Positions 16,487 through 26,614 of a stretch of 64,000 bases of DNA are shown in pieces (within the stretch, counting starts at the first letter, position 1; each line of letters starts with the position of its first letter). The position numbers and the translations under genes are program-made. The notes under the pieces were generated by a model. It saw only the letters and a program-made list of their open reading frames with translations. It ran no database searches and was not told where the DNA came from. The stretch is from an uncultured Bacteroidales bacterium. GTDB lineage: Bacteria > Bacteroidota > Bacteroidia > Bacteroidales > UBA932. The stretch spans positions 1 through 64,000 of the forward strand of contig CAMHST010000005.1 of assembly GCA_946187865.1 (NCBI GenBank), written 5' to 3'.

Positions 16487-17308
16487 CTATAAAGCGCCTG
16501 CCTGCCGCTGGCGGACGGCTTCGAAAAGGAGGATAGCGGCCGATACGGACACATTCAGGCTGTCCAGGCTGCCCAGCATGGGTATGCGGATGTGGGCCGT
16601 GGCGGCCTTCCGCCAACTGTCGGTGAGCCCGGTGGATTCGGTGCCCATTACCAGGGCTGTGCCGCGCCGCATATCTGTATCGTAATAGAGGGAAGAATCC
16701 TGTAACTGGGCTGTAAGGATCTGGATGCCGTTCGCCTGCAAGAAGCGGATGGCGTCTTCCGACGAGCAGGCTATGGTGGGAACGGTAAAGACTGCGCCGA
16801 TGGAAGCGCGGATCAGGTTGGGATTGTAAAGGTCTGTCAGCGGGTCGCAGACAAGGACGGCATCGGCCCGGGCTGCATCCGCACTGCGCAGCACCGCGCC
16901 CAGGTTCCCGGGTTTCTCCACGCTCTCCAGCACCATCACGAGCGGATTCTCCGGCAAGTGCAAATCCTTCAGTTCCAGCGACTTGTATGCAACCTCCGCG
17001 ATAATTCCCTCCGTGCTTTCCCGATAAGCCACCTTCCGGTACAGTACCTCCGGTATTTCCACCATCAATGGCTCAACCTCACCGGAAAAACCATTCCTCC
17101 AGGAGGCATCGGCCTTCAGGAGACCGGCGCCTTTGTCGGGGCAGATCTCCGGGCACACGAACAGGGTGCGCAGTTGGAATCCGGCGGCCAGGCAATGCTC
17201 CAGCTCCCGTCGGCCTTCCACTACGAAAAGCCCTTGTTTCCGCCGCGCCCGGGACTTCTCCTGGAGCAGCAGCAGGTTCCGAATCTTGGGATTCTGGGCC
17301 GATGTGAT
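16487..17308 (-). CDS. SpoU/TrmH-type rRNA 2'-O-methyltransferase (start codon uncertain)
   Basis: The three SpoU knot motifs are present: VMVLESVEKPGNLGAVLRSADA, then TALVMGTESTGLTD, then PMLGSLDSLNVSVSAAILLFEA. Conserved N-terminal text (ITSAQNPKIRNLLLLQEKSR, then RRKQGLFVVEG) is in frame upstream of the first canonical start, GTG at 17221. No ATG, GTG or TTG occurs in that frame back to a stop near 17460. I therefore place the start at ATC 17308, with ATT 17326 or CTG 17323 as alternatives; each would be non-canonical. The gene directly follows lysS. Residues KADAS are encoded by a copy of the GCATCGGCCTT word. Confidence 0.8.
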   Translation of the reverse strand: MTSAQNPKIRNLLLLQEKSRARRKQGLFVVEGRRELEHCLAAGFQLRTLFVCPEICPDKGAGLLKADASWRNGFSGEVEPLMVEIPEVLYRKVAYRESTEGIIAEVAYKSLELKDLHLPENPLVMVLESVEKPGNLGAVLRSADAARADAVLVCDPLTDLYNPNLIRASIGAVFTVPTIACSSEDAIRFLQANGIQILTAQLQDSSLYYDTDMRRGTALVMGTESTGLTDSWRKAATAHIRIPMLGSLDSLNVSVSAAILLFEAVRQRQAGAL

Positions 17309-17319
17309 GGTCTCTGTCC

Positions 17320-18834
17320 TCAGAATTTTTCCGGTCTCATGGTGGGGAAGAAGAGCACATCCTGGATGGCCTCCGCCCCGGTCATGAACATGGTCAGGCG
17401 GTCGATGCCGATACCGATACCCGAGGTGGGCGGCATGCCGTATTCCAGGGCGCGGACAAAGTCATAGTCGATGTACATGGCTTCGTCGTCGCCTTTGCTC
17501 TTGAGGGCGGCCTGCTCCTCGAAGCGCTCCAGCTGGTCTACCGGGTCGTTGAGCTCCGAGTAGGCGTTGGCCAGTTCCTTTCCGTTCACGAACAGTTCGA
17601 AGCGCTCCGTGAGGGTGTCATCGTAGCGGCAGCGCTTGGTAAGGGGAGACATCTCTACAGGGTAGTCGATCAGGAAGGTGGGCTGCACCAGATTCTTCTC
17701 TACATATTCGCCCACGATGGCGTCGATCAGTTTCCCGACGCCCATTTCCGGACTGACTTCCACATTCAGTTTCTTGCAGGTTTCCCGCAGCTGGGACTCG
17801 TCCATGCCCTTTACGTCCACGCCCGCATACTCCTTGATGGCATCCAGGATCTTGAGCCGGCGGAACGGGCCTTCAAAGGAGATTTCGTTGCCGCCGATGG
17901 TCTTCTTTACCCCGCCGGTGGCTTCTGCCACGCGCTGGAGCATCTTCTCCGTGAAGTCCATCATCCACAGGTAGTCCTTATAGGCGATGTACATCTCTAC
18001 GCAGGTGAACTCCGGGTTGTGGGTCTTGTCCATGCCTTCGTTACGGAAGTTCTTGGCAAACTCGTACACGCCGGCAAAGCCGCCTACGATCAGGCGCTTG
18101 AGGTACAGCTCATTGGCGATACGCATGTACATGTCCACGTCCAGGGCGTTGTGGTGGGTAATGAACGGACGAGCGGTTGCGCCACCCGGAATGGGCTGAA
18201 GGATAGGCGTTTCCACTTCCAGGCAGCCGACCTCGTTGAAGCACTGGCGCATGGTGTTGATAATGAGCGTACGCTTGACAAACGTCTCTTTCACCTGCGG
18301 GTTCACCACCAGGTCTACGTAGCGCTGGCGGTAACGCAGTTCTGGGTCTTCGAAGCTGTCGTGCACGGTGCCGTCTGCGTCGGTCTTGACAATGGGAAGG
18401 ACCCGCAGGGACTTGCTCAGGACGGTGAGTTCCTTGGCGTGGATAGACAGCTGCCCGGTCTGGGTATAGAAGGCGAATCCCTTGATGCCCACGATGTCCC
18501 CGATGTCCAGCAACTTCTTGAAAACGGTGTTGTACAGGGTTTTGTCTTCACCGGGGCAGATCTCGTCCCGCTTCACATAGACCTGGATGCGGCCGGCGTG
18601 GTCCTGCAGCTCCATGAAGGAGGCGGCGCCCATGATGCGGCGGCTCATGATACGGCCGGCCACGCATACGTCCTGGAAGTTGCCTTCTTCCGGTTTGAAG
18701 CCGGCTGCGATTTCCACGGTGGTGGTGTTTACGGGATACTGGGCGGCCGGGTAAGGATTGATTCCCAGCTCGCGCAGTTTGTTCAAAGATTCCCTTCTTC
18801 CGAGCTCCTGCTCGTTGAGTTCATAGTATGCCAT
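17320..18834 (-). CDS. lysS: Lysine-tRNA ligase, class II
   Basis: This 504-residue LysRS charges tRNA-Lys. An N-terminal OB-fold anticodon domain ([21 protein letters not shown]) is followed by the class II catalytic core: motif 2 region [20 protein letters not shown], substrate-binding [17 protein letters not shown], and motif 3 [12 protein letters not shown]. The terminal [11 protein letters not shown] is the usual family ending. Length is typical. A -7 box at 18859-18866 precedes it. The rRNA methyltransferase gene follows directly and probably overlaps its end. Confidence 0.97.
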   Translation of the reverse strand: MAYYELNEQELGRRESLNKLRELGINPYPAAQYPVNTTTVEIAAGFKPEEGNFQDVCVAGRIMSRRIMGAASFMELQDHAGRIQVYVKRDEICPGEDKTLYNTVFKKLLDIGDIVGIKGFAFYTQTGQLSIHAKELTVLSKSLRVLPIVKTDADGTVHDSFEDPELRYRQRYVDLVVNPQVKETFVKRTLIINTMRQCFNEVGCLEVETPILQPIPGGATARPFITHHNALDVDMYMRIANELYLKRLIVGGFAGVYEFAKNFRNEGMDKTHNPEFTCVEMYIAYKDYLWMMDFTEKMLQRVAEATGGVKKTIGGNEISFEGPFRRLKILDAIKEYAGVDVKGMDESQLRETCKKLNVEVSPEMGVGKLIDAIVGEYVEKNLVQPTFLIDYPVEMSPLTKRCRYDDTLTERFELFVNGKELANAYSELNDPVDQLERFEEQAALKSKGDDEAMYIDYDFVRALEYGMPPTSGIGIGIDRLTMFMTGAEAIQDVLFFPTMRPEKF

Positions 18835-18858
18835 GTTTCACTGATTTCTGGTAAAGCG

Positions 18859-18866
18859 CAAAGATA
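18859..18866 (-). promoter_or_regulatory. -7 box TATCTTTG for lysS
   Basis: A perfect box on the minus strand lies 25 bases upstream of the lysS ATG at 18834. Confidence 0.6.
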
Positions 18867-18926
18867 GCAAAAATCTGTGAAATAACGTATAGGAGCCGGG
18901 AAACCGGGTATTTCAGGCAATCGGGC

Positions 18927-20477
18927 TCAGTGGCTCCGGCGGAATTCGTCCAGCTGGCGGAAGCAACAGTCGTCCAGGATTCCCTGCAGGGGCCGGTCGA
19001 AGTTGTTGCGTACGCTGCATTCATGGTCGAAGATGAAGCAGGCGCCGTTTTCCGGGGTGTAGGGTTCCCATGCGGGCAGGCCCTCTACGTTGGGATTTCC
19101 GCTGATGGCGAAGTTGGCCCAGCTGCGGCTCATGTTCCGGGCCAGTTCCCAGTCGGCTGCGGACGGCTCGGGGAGCACCCTGCCGTGGAGGTTGGGGGTA
19201 TTGAAGCAGAAGTTGAGTTCGTATCCGTGCACCGAGCCCTGGTCGGCCGGGGATTTCCAGGTGAACATATACATGTAGGTGGGCGCCTTCCGGGTGGTGG
19301 CTACCGCGTCTGCGGTGATCAGGGTCTTGGGGCGGAACATCATGTCTATGGACAGCAGGTCCTGCGGCGTGTAATCCGGCCAAGCCTGAGCAAAGGCCGA
19401 CACATATTCGTCCACCCTGTCCCCGAAGGTGGGCTTGAGCTGTTCCCGGGCCTCTTCCAGGGTAATCGGCGTACCATACACGCGGCGCTGCAGCTCATTG
19501 AAGGTGGTGCCGATCATCAGGGGTACATCGGCGGAAATGTCGGCAAAGCCCGGCTGGAAGGGCTGCTGGAGCAGGACTTCACCGTCCGGGGCGGGGCCGA
19601 ATCCCCACATCATGGGCGTTCCCGGCGTGCGGGTGCCGATGCTGGCGGCCATGGCCCGCTGCCCGGCGGCAACCAGCTCTGCGTAAGGTACTTCTGCCAG
19701 TTCTTCGGGGCTTGAGGCTCCCAGCTGTTCCACCACGGCGCGGCCCAGTTCCTCGGTCATGGCCTTGGTGTTCACGTTCAGGATGGTGCCGCTCATGATG
19801 ATGGCTTTATGGAAGAGCCCTTTGGCGGCCGGCATGCACATCAGGGTGCCCACTTTTCCGCCGCCGCCCGATTCGCCGAAGATGGTGACATTGGAAGGGT
19901 CTCCCCCGAAGGCTTTGATGTTGTCCCGGATCCATTCCAAAGCCTGTACGATGTCCAGCATGCCCACCATGCCGGAGTGCTTGTATTTTTCTCCGAAGGT
20001 GGACAGGTCCAGGAAGCCCAGGATATTCAGGCGGTGATTCAGGCTCACCACAACCACATCCTGTTTGGCCAGTCCCATGCCGGGGTTCCCTGCGGCCGAT
20101 CCCGAATCAAAGCCGCCGCCGTGGATCCACAGCATCACGGGTTTACGGGCCTTGGTGTCCGTTGTCCAGACATTGAGCACGCAGGAGTTCTTTTCTGACA
20201 TGACGCTTTCCGGGACCTCGCGCCGGCCGTTTCCCTGCATCACCTGCGGGCCGAAGTGGTCGCAGACCATGACCGTATCCCACTTTTCTACCGGAAGCGG
20301 GGGCATGAAGCGTTCTACTTTGGCGTAGGGAATTCCTTTGAAGGCCAGGGTGCCCTCTTCTTCAATGCCTTTGACCAGGCCGTCTTTTGTACGGACGACC
20401 AGCGGGTCTGACGGGGTGCAGGCAAAGGCCGCCGACAGGCAGGCGGCGCAGGCGAGGAGTTTTTTCAGGATGTGCAT
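18927..20477 (-). CDS. Type B carboxylesterase lipoprotein
   Basis: This 516-residue alpha/beta hydrolase of the carboxylesterase/para-nitrobenzyl-esterase family carries a lipoprotein signal (MHILKKLLACAACLSAAFAC, lipid-bearing Cys20), so it is anchored in the envelope. Motifs are the oxyanion-hole text MLWIHGGGFDSG, the nucleophile elbow FGESGGGG with Ser203, and a likely catalytic His near SVHGYELNFCFN. The second elbow glycine region is GGGG rather than the usual GA. Natural substrates are unknown; feruloyl, acetyl or xenobiotic esters are possible. It has its own -7 box at 20497-20504. Confidence 0.9.
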   Translation of the reverse strand: MHILKKLLACAACLSAAFACTPSDPLVVRTKDGLVKGIEEEGTLAFKGIPYAKVERFMPPLPVEKWDTVMVCDHFGPQVMQGNGRREVPESVMSEKNSCVLNVWTTDTKARKPVMLWIHGGGFDSGSAAGNPGMGLAKQDVVVVSLNHRLNILGFLDLSTFGEKYKHSGMVGMLDIVQALEWIRDNIKAFGGDPSNVTIFGESGGGGKVGTLMCMPAAKGLFHKAIIMSGTILNVNTKAMTEELGRAVVEQLGASSPEELAEVPYAELVAAGQRAMAASIGTRTPGTPMMWGFGPAPDGEVLLQQPFQPGFADISADVPLMIGTTFNELQRRVYGTPITLEEAREQLKPTFGDRVDEYVSAFAQAWPDYTPQDLLSIDMMFRPKTLITADAVATTRKAPTYMYMFTWKSPADQGSVHGYELNFCFNTPNLHGRVLPEPSAADWELARNMSRSWANFAISGNPNVEGLPAWEPYTPENGACFIFDHECSVRNNFDRPLQGILDDCCFRQLDEFRRSH

Positions 20478-20496
20478 GGCAGAAGCTATTTTCTTA

Positions 20497-20504
20497 CAAA
20501 AATA
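20497..20504 (-). promoter_or_regulatory. -7 box TATTTTTG for the carboxylesterase gene
   Basis: A perfect TAnnTTTG match on the minus strand lies 20 bases upstream of the ATG at 20477. It belongs to a divergent promoter region shared with the kinase-like gene at 20599, which has an imperfect box TAAAATTG at 20569-20576. Confidence 0.5.
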
Positions 20505-20598
20505 GTCAATCCGCCAAAAGATAGCAATAGCGTTTGGGGGTACCGTTGGAATAGTCCCATTTTTTTGTTAAAATTGTAAGTTGAGAAATATGTAGTTT

Positions 20599-22266
20599 AT
20601 GGTAGATATCTTTTGCGTAAATGACGGCCGGCATTATCCGGTGGAAGAAGGCTATATGATTGCCGCCCTTGCCCCCGAGAAGGTTACAGACCCCAAAACC
20701 GGGAAGGAGTATCCGGTGCTGGCCGCCCTGGTAGACCACAAACTGAAGTCCCTGGACACCAAAGTGTTCGAGCCTCATCAGATAGAGTATGTGGGTTTCA
20801 ACCACCCCGACGGCCGCAGAACCTACATCCGTTCCCTGAGTTTCCTGGCCCAGCGGGCCGTGCGCAACCTGTTCCCGGACAAGGTGTTCAAGATCAACCA
20901 CTCCCTGCCCAGCGGCATGTATTGCAAGTTCCGCGCATGCCGCATCACGGACGAGGAAATCAAGCAGCTCAAGGAGGAAATGCGCCGCCTGGTGCAGCTG
21001 GACCTGCCCTTTACCCGGGAAAAGATGCTCGCCACCGATGCAGAGGCCATATACGAGGCCCAGAACCAGCACCTGAAAGCGGGATTGCAGCGTTCCCTGG
21101 GCCGATATTCCTGCAGCGTTTACTTCCTGGACGGCGTGGCGGATACCTTCTACGGTCCGCTGGTCCCTTCCACGGGATACCTTAAGGTCTTCGACCTCAT
21201 GCCTTTCCATCACGGATTCTGCCTGCAGTACCCCTCCGACGAAGACATTTCCCGGCCTATTCCCCGCCAGAAGCAGATCAAACTCACCAATACCCTGAAA
21301 GACTACGGATACTGGTGCAAGACTACCGGTGTGGTCGGCGTGGGTGCACTGAACCATCTGCTGATGGAAGGGAAGGCGGTGGAGCTGATCAATTTGTGCG
21401 AGGCCCGGCAGGAGCGGAAATACGCCGAGGTGGCCGACAAGATTTACGCAGAGCGGGAGCGCCTGAAGATTGTCTTCCTGGCCGGTCCGTCGTCCAGCGG
21501 AAAAACTTCGTCTTCCCTGCGGGTGGCCCAGCAGCTCAAGGTCCTGGGCATGAACCCCAAGGTGATCGAGCTGGACAATTACTTCGTGGAGCGCGAACGC
21601 ACCCCGCTGGACGAAGACGGGAATTATGACTTCGAGGCCCTGGAGGCCATGGACCTCAAACTTCTGGGCGATCAGCTGAACGCCTTGCTCAAGGGAGAGG
21701 AGGTGGAATTGCCCCGCTACGATTTCAAGCAGGGGAGGCCCTTCTTCGAGGGCAAGCGGATGCACCTGGAAGAGAACGATATCCTGGTGATGGAAGGTAT
21801 TCACGCCCTGGATCCGGACATGGTGCCCTCGGTGGACCAGAGCCGCATCTACAGGGTGTATGCGTCGGCCCTGACATCCCTGAAACTGGACGAGAACTGC
21901 TGCATCTCCACCACGGACAACCGCCTGCTGCGCCGGATGGTACGGGACAACCGGACGCGGGGGATTATCCCGGAAGAAACCATCCTTCGCTGGCCTTCCG
22001 TGCGCCGCGGAGAAAACCGCTACATCTTCCCCTTCCAGGAAAACGCGGACACCCAGTTCAACAGCGCCCTCCTGTACGAGCTGCCGCTGCTGAAATACTA
22101 CGCAGAGCCGCTCCTGCGGCGTATCCGGCCAGATTCCCCCGCCTATGCAGAGGCTACCCGCCTGCTCACCTTCCTGGATTACATCGTGGCCCTGCAGCCG
22201 TCGGAGATTGCAGCCATCCCGCCCACATCCATCCTGCGCGAGTTCATCGGCGGCCAGACGCTGTAG
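20599..22266 (+). CDS. Two-domain nucleoside (uridine) kinase-like P-loop protein
   Basis: This 555-residue protein pairs an N-terminal TGS/threonyl-tRNA-synthetase-like region with a C-terminal uridine-kinase/phosphoribulokinase fold. The N-terminal part has HYPVEEGYMIAALAP, the FNHPDGRRTYIRSLSFL stretch and a His-rich DLMPFHHGFCLQYPS. The kinase part has Walker A AGPSSSGKTSSS at about 291-302, the ELDNYFVERERTPLDEDGNYDFE substrate loop, and VMEGIHALDP. Such fusions are common in Bacteroidetes and clostridia, usually annotated as nucleoside kinases; the natural substrate is unproven. It has its own divergent promoter and no operon partner. Confidence 0.85.
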   Translation: MVDIFCVNDGRHYPVEEGYMIAALAPEKVTDPKTGKEYPVLAALVDHKLKSLDTKVFEPHQIEYVGFNHPDGRRTYIRSLSFLAQRAVRNLFPDKVFKINHSLPSGMYCKFRACRITDEEIKQLKEEMRRLVQLDLPFTREKMLATDAEAIYEAQNQHLKAGLQRSLGRYSCSVYFLDGVADTFYGPLVPSTGYLKVFDLMPFHHGFCLQYPSDEDISRPIPRQKQIKLTNTLKDYGYWCKTTGVVGVGALNHLLMEGKAVELINLCEARQERKYAEVADKIYAERERLKIVFLAGPSSSGKTSSSLRVAQQLKVLGMNPKVIELDNYFVERERTPLDEDGNYDFEALEAMDLKLLGDQLNALLKGEEVELPRYDFKQGRPFFEGKRMHLEENDILVMEGIHALDPDMVPSVDQSRIYRVYASALTSLKLDENCCISTTDNRLLRRMVRDNRTRGIIPEETILRWPSVRRGENRYIFPFQENADTQFNSALLYELPLLKYYAEPLLRRIRPDSPAYAEATRLLTFLDYIVALQPSEIAAIPPTSILREFIGGQTL

Positions 22267-22300
22267 CGCCCGGGGCTTCTTGCTCCTGCGCTATTGCGCG

Positions 22301-22310
22301 GCAACATGGC
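22301..22310 (+). repeat. GCAACATGGC repeat, copy 1
   Basis: This copy sits within TTGCGCGGCAACATGGCC, in the 49-base gap between the kinase-like gene and the small membrane protein gene. It is one of five copies seen on both strands between 22.3 and 26.6 kb. Confidence 0.5.
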
Positions 22311-22315
22311 CCCGG

Positions 22316-22663
22316 CTATTTGAGCAGCAGGGCCAGGACGATGGCAAAAAGAAATGCCGCTCCTACGATGGAGGAGAAGATGCCCATCCCCCGGAGGCCG
22401 TCTTTCAAGTTCCGGCCGGCCGCTTCATCCACTGCCGGATCGTCCAGCGGATAATGTTTCCGGAGCCACCAGGTGTAGATAATGCCCGACACGTTCAGGA
22501 CGAACAGGAACCCGCCCAGAATGGTGATGATCCAGATCGATTTGCCCGTATCCCCACCGGCAAGGTCCACGATGCCGGTTATCAACCAGAATATGCCTAG
22601 AAGCGTCTGGAAGCCGTAATTGACCATCTGGGCCTTGAATTGGTTCTTGGTAATGCCTTTCAT
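22316..22663 (-). CDS. Small membrane protein of unknown function
   Basis: This 115-residue protein has three predicted helices: FQTLLGIFWLITGIVDLAGG, SIWIITILGGFLFVLNVSGIIYTWWL and IVGAAFLFAIVLALLL. A charged segment between helices 2 and 3 (RKHYPLDDPAVDEAAGRNLKD) probably faces the cytoplasm. I do not recognise the family. Its start overlaps the stop of the upstream 69-residue membrane protein by 4 bases, so the pair is translationally coupled. Confidence 0.7.
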   Translation of the reverse strand: MKGITKNQFKAQMVNYGFQTLLGIFWLITGIVDLAGGDTGKSIWIITILGGFLFVLNVSGIIYTWWLRKHYPLDDPAVDEAAGRNLKDGLRGMGIFSSIVGAAFLFAIVLALLLK

Positions 22664-22869
22664 TTCTTGGGAATATGGGAGCCTAAGATGTACAACAGGG
22701 AGATGACCGCAGAGATGACCAGCGAGACGCCGAACATGATCAGGACGTCGGTCCAGACAAACTCTTCCGGCTCTTTGAAATAGGAGAGCAGGGACCAGCA
22801 GATGGTAAATCCAAAGGGATACAGGATACCCATCTGGGTAAAATGTTTCTGATCTTCAGAGAGTTTCAT
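22660..22869 (-). CDS. Small membrane protein (69 residues)
   Basis: This short protein (MKLSEDQKHF...) has two hydrophobic helices, MGILYPFGFTICWSLLSYF and VLIMFGVSLVISAVISLLYIL, and a short basic tail (GSHIPKK). A -7 box at 22883-22890 and the 4-base overlap with the next gene support it as real despite the size. The ATG at 22869 is preferred because a longer reading would run through the promoter. The function is unknown; it may work with its partner. Confidence 0.65.
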   Translation of the reverse strand: MKLSEDQKHFTQMGILYPFGFTICWSLLSYFKEPEEFVWTDVLIMFGVSLVISAVISLLYILGSHIPKK

Positions 22870-22882
22870 CGTCTGTTTTTCG

Positions 22883-22890
22883 CAAAGATA
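22883..22890 (-). promoter_or_regulatory. -7 box TATCTTTG for the small membrane protein pair
   Basis: A perfect box on the minus strand lies 14 bases upstream of the ATG at 22869. Confidence 0.55.
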
Positions 22891-22956
22891 AAAACAATCG
22901 GTTAAAACAGAAAAAAATGCGTCATTAATCTTATGGTTTCCAACACATTCTGCGCC

Positions 22957-22966
22957 GCAACATGGC
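22957..22966 (+). repeat. GCAACATGGC repeat, copy 2
   Basis: It abuts the HAD phosphatase stop codon (22967-22969) and has the extended context TGCGCCGCAACATGGCC, close to copy 1. Confidence 0.5.
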
Positions 22967-23614
22967 CTATAGGACGGAGGGAAGGTCGGCAAAATGGTCT
23001 ATTACCACACGGGCTCCGGCGGCAAGCAGGTCTTTCCGGTTACTGTTCCCGTAAGAGACGCCGCAGGCACGGCATCCGGCCCGTACGCCCATCAGGATAT
23101 CTACCGGCATGTCTCCCACCACCCAGGCGTCGTCGGCTTCTACGCCCAGCGCCGCCAAGGTCTTGAGCACCGGCTCCGGGTCCGGTTTGGCATGGGTCAC
23201 ATTGTCCGCGCCGATAACCAGAGAAAAGCACTCCAGGATCCCTTCTTCCGCGAGGAACTCCTTCAGTGAACGGGAAGAACGGGAGGATGCGACACTGAGC
23301 ATATAGCCCTCGCGCCACAGTTTCAGGATGGTTTCCTTCACTCCCGGGAACAGTTCTACCTGCATACGGGCCCGGTTTTCCTGGAAAATGCGCCGGTAGG
23401 AGGCCATGCACTTCTCCAGGCGCTCATCTTCAAAATCGGGATACAACTGTCGGAAACACTCCTTAAGCGGCAGGCCGATACAGGCCGAACAGGCATCGGC
23501 ATCCCTGTACTCCAGTCCCAGCTCCTGCATGGTGCTGTGCATGGTGGATACGATATATCCCTGGGTGTCTCCCAGGGTTCCGTCATAGTCGAAAATAATC
23601 AGTTTTGCAGCCAT
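22967..23614 (-). CDS. HAD-superfamily phosphatase, phosphoglycolate-phosphatase-like
   Basis: This 215-residue HAD hydrolase has motif I FDYDGTLGDT with the nucleophile Asp, a helical cap (STMHSTMQELGLEYRD...), motif II SVASSRSSRSL, motif III Lys in NVTHAKPDPEPVL, and motif IV WVVGDMPVDILMGVRAG. It resembles phosphoglycolate phosphatase or beta-phosphoglucomutase-like enzymes; the substrate is undetermined. The ATG at 23614 follows a -7 box by only 7 bases. uvrA lies upstream on the same strand with a palindrome between. Confidence 0.9.
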   Translation of the reverse strand: MAAKLIIFDYDGTLGDTQGYIVSTMHSTMQELGLEYRDADACSACIGLPLKECFRQLYPDFEDERLEKCMASYRRIFQENRARMQVELFPGVKETILKLWREGYMLSVASSRSSRSLKEFLAEEGILECFSLVIGADNVTHAKPDPEPVLKTLAALGVEADDAWVVGDMPVDILMGVRAGCRACGVSYGNSNRKDLLAAGARVVIDHFADLPSVL

Positions 23615-23620
23615 AGGGCG

Positions 23621-23628
23621 CAAAGATA
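23621..23628 (-). promoter_or_regulatory. -7 box TATCTTTG for the HAD phosphatase gene
   Basis: A perfect box ends 7 bases from the ATG at 23614, predicting a leaderless or nearly leaderless transcript. A palindrome at 23639-23693 lies just upstream. Confidence 0.6.
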
Positions 23629-23638
23629 CAAAATAATC

Positions 23639-23693
23639 TGCCATGTTGCAGCGCAAAACGCGCTGTCGGGCCGATTTGGGGAGCAACATGGCA
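23639..23693. repeat. Inverted pair of GCAACATGGC repeats (copies 3 and 4)
   Basis: The arms TGCCATGTTGC (23639-23649) and GCAACATGGCA (23683-23693) are exact reverse complements. A GC-rich interior contains a second small hairpin (AGCGC/GCGCT). It lies between the uvrA stop and the HAD promoter, so it could end uvrA transcripts or bind a regulator. Confidence 0.55.
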
Positions 23694-23723
23694 ACGGGAA
23701 GTGCCCGGAATACAGGCCGGGAG

Positions 23724-26516
<2,793 letters not shown>

Positions 26517-26522
26517 AGCTTG

Positions 26523-26530
26523 CAAAGATA
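26523..26530 (-). promoter_or_regulatory. -7 box TATCTTTG for uvrA
   Basis: A perfect box on the minus strand ends 7 bases from the uvrA ATG at 26516, another leaderless-type arrangement. Confidence 0.6.
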
Positions 26531-26555
26531 ACACTTTTTCAGGAACTCACCGTTA

Positions 26556-26596
26556 TAAAAACCGGCGGCAGGCTCCGGAATGGGACCTGCCGCTGG
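26556..26596 (-). terminator. Terminator after the acyl-CoA synthetase gene
   Basis: On the minus strand, a stem of about 11 bp (26586-26596 with 26562-26572) leads into GGTTTTTATA. It closes the kinase and acyl-CoA synthetase unit just upstream of the uvrA promoter. Confidence 0.75.
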
Positions 26597-26614
26597 TGTA
26601 TCTTGTCCGGGAGC

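Noticed and set aside
17221-17330. A frameshift joining lysS and the rRNA methyltransferase
   Set aside because: LysS ends in its normal terminal motif, and the methyltransferase frame is intact downstream; only the start codon is unusual.
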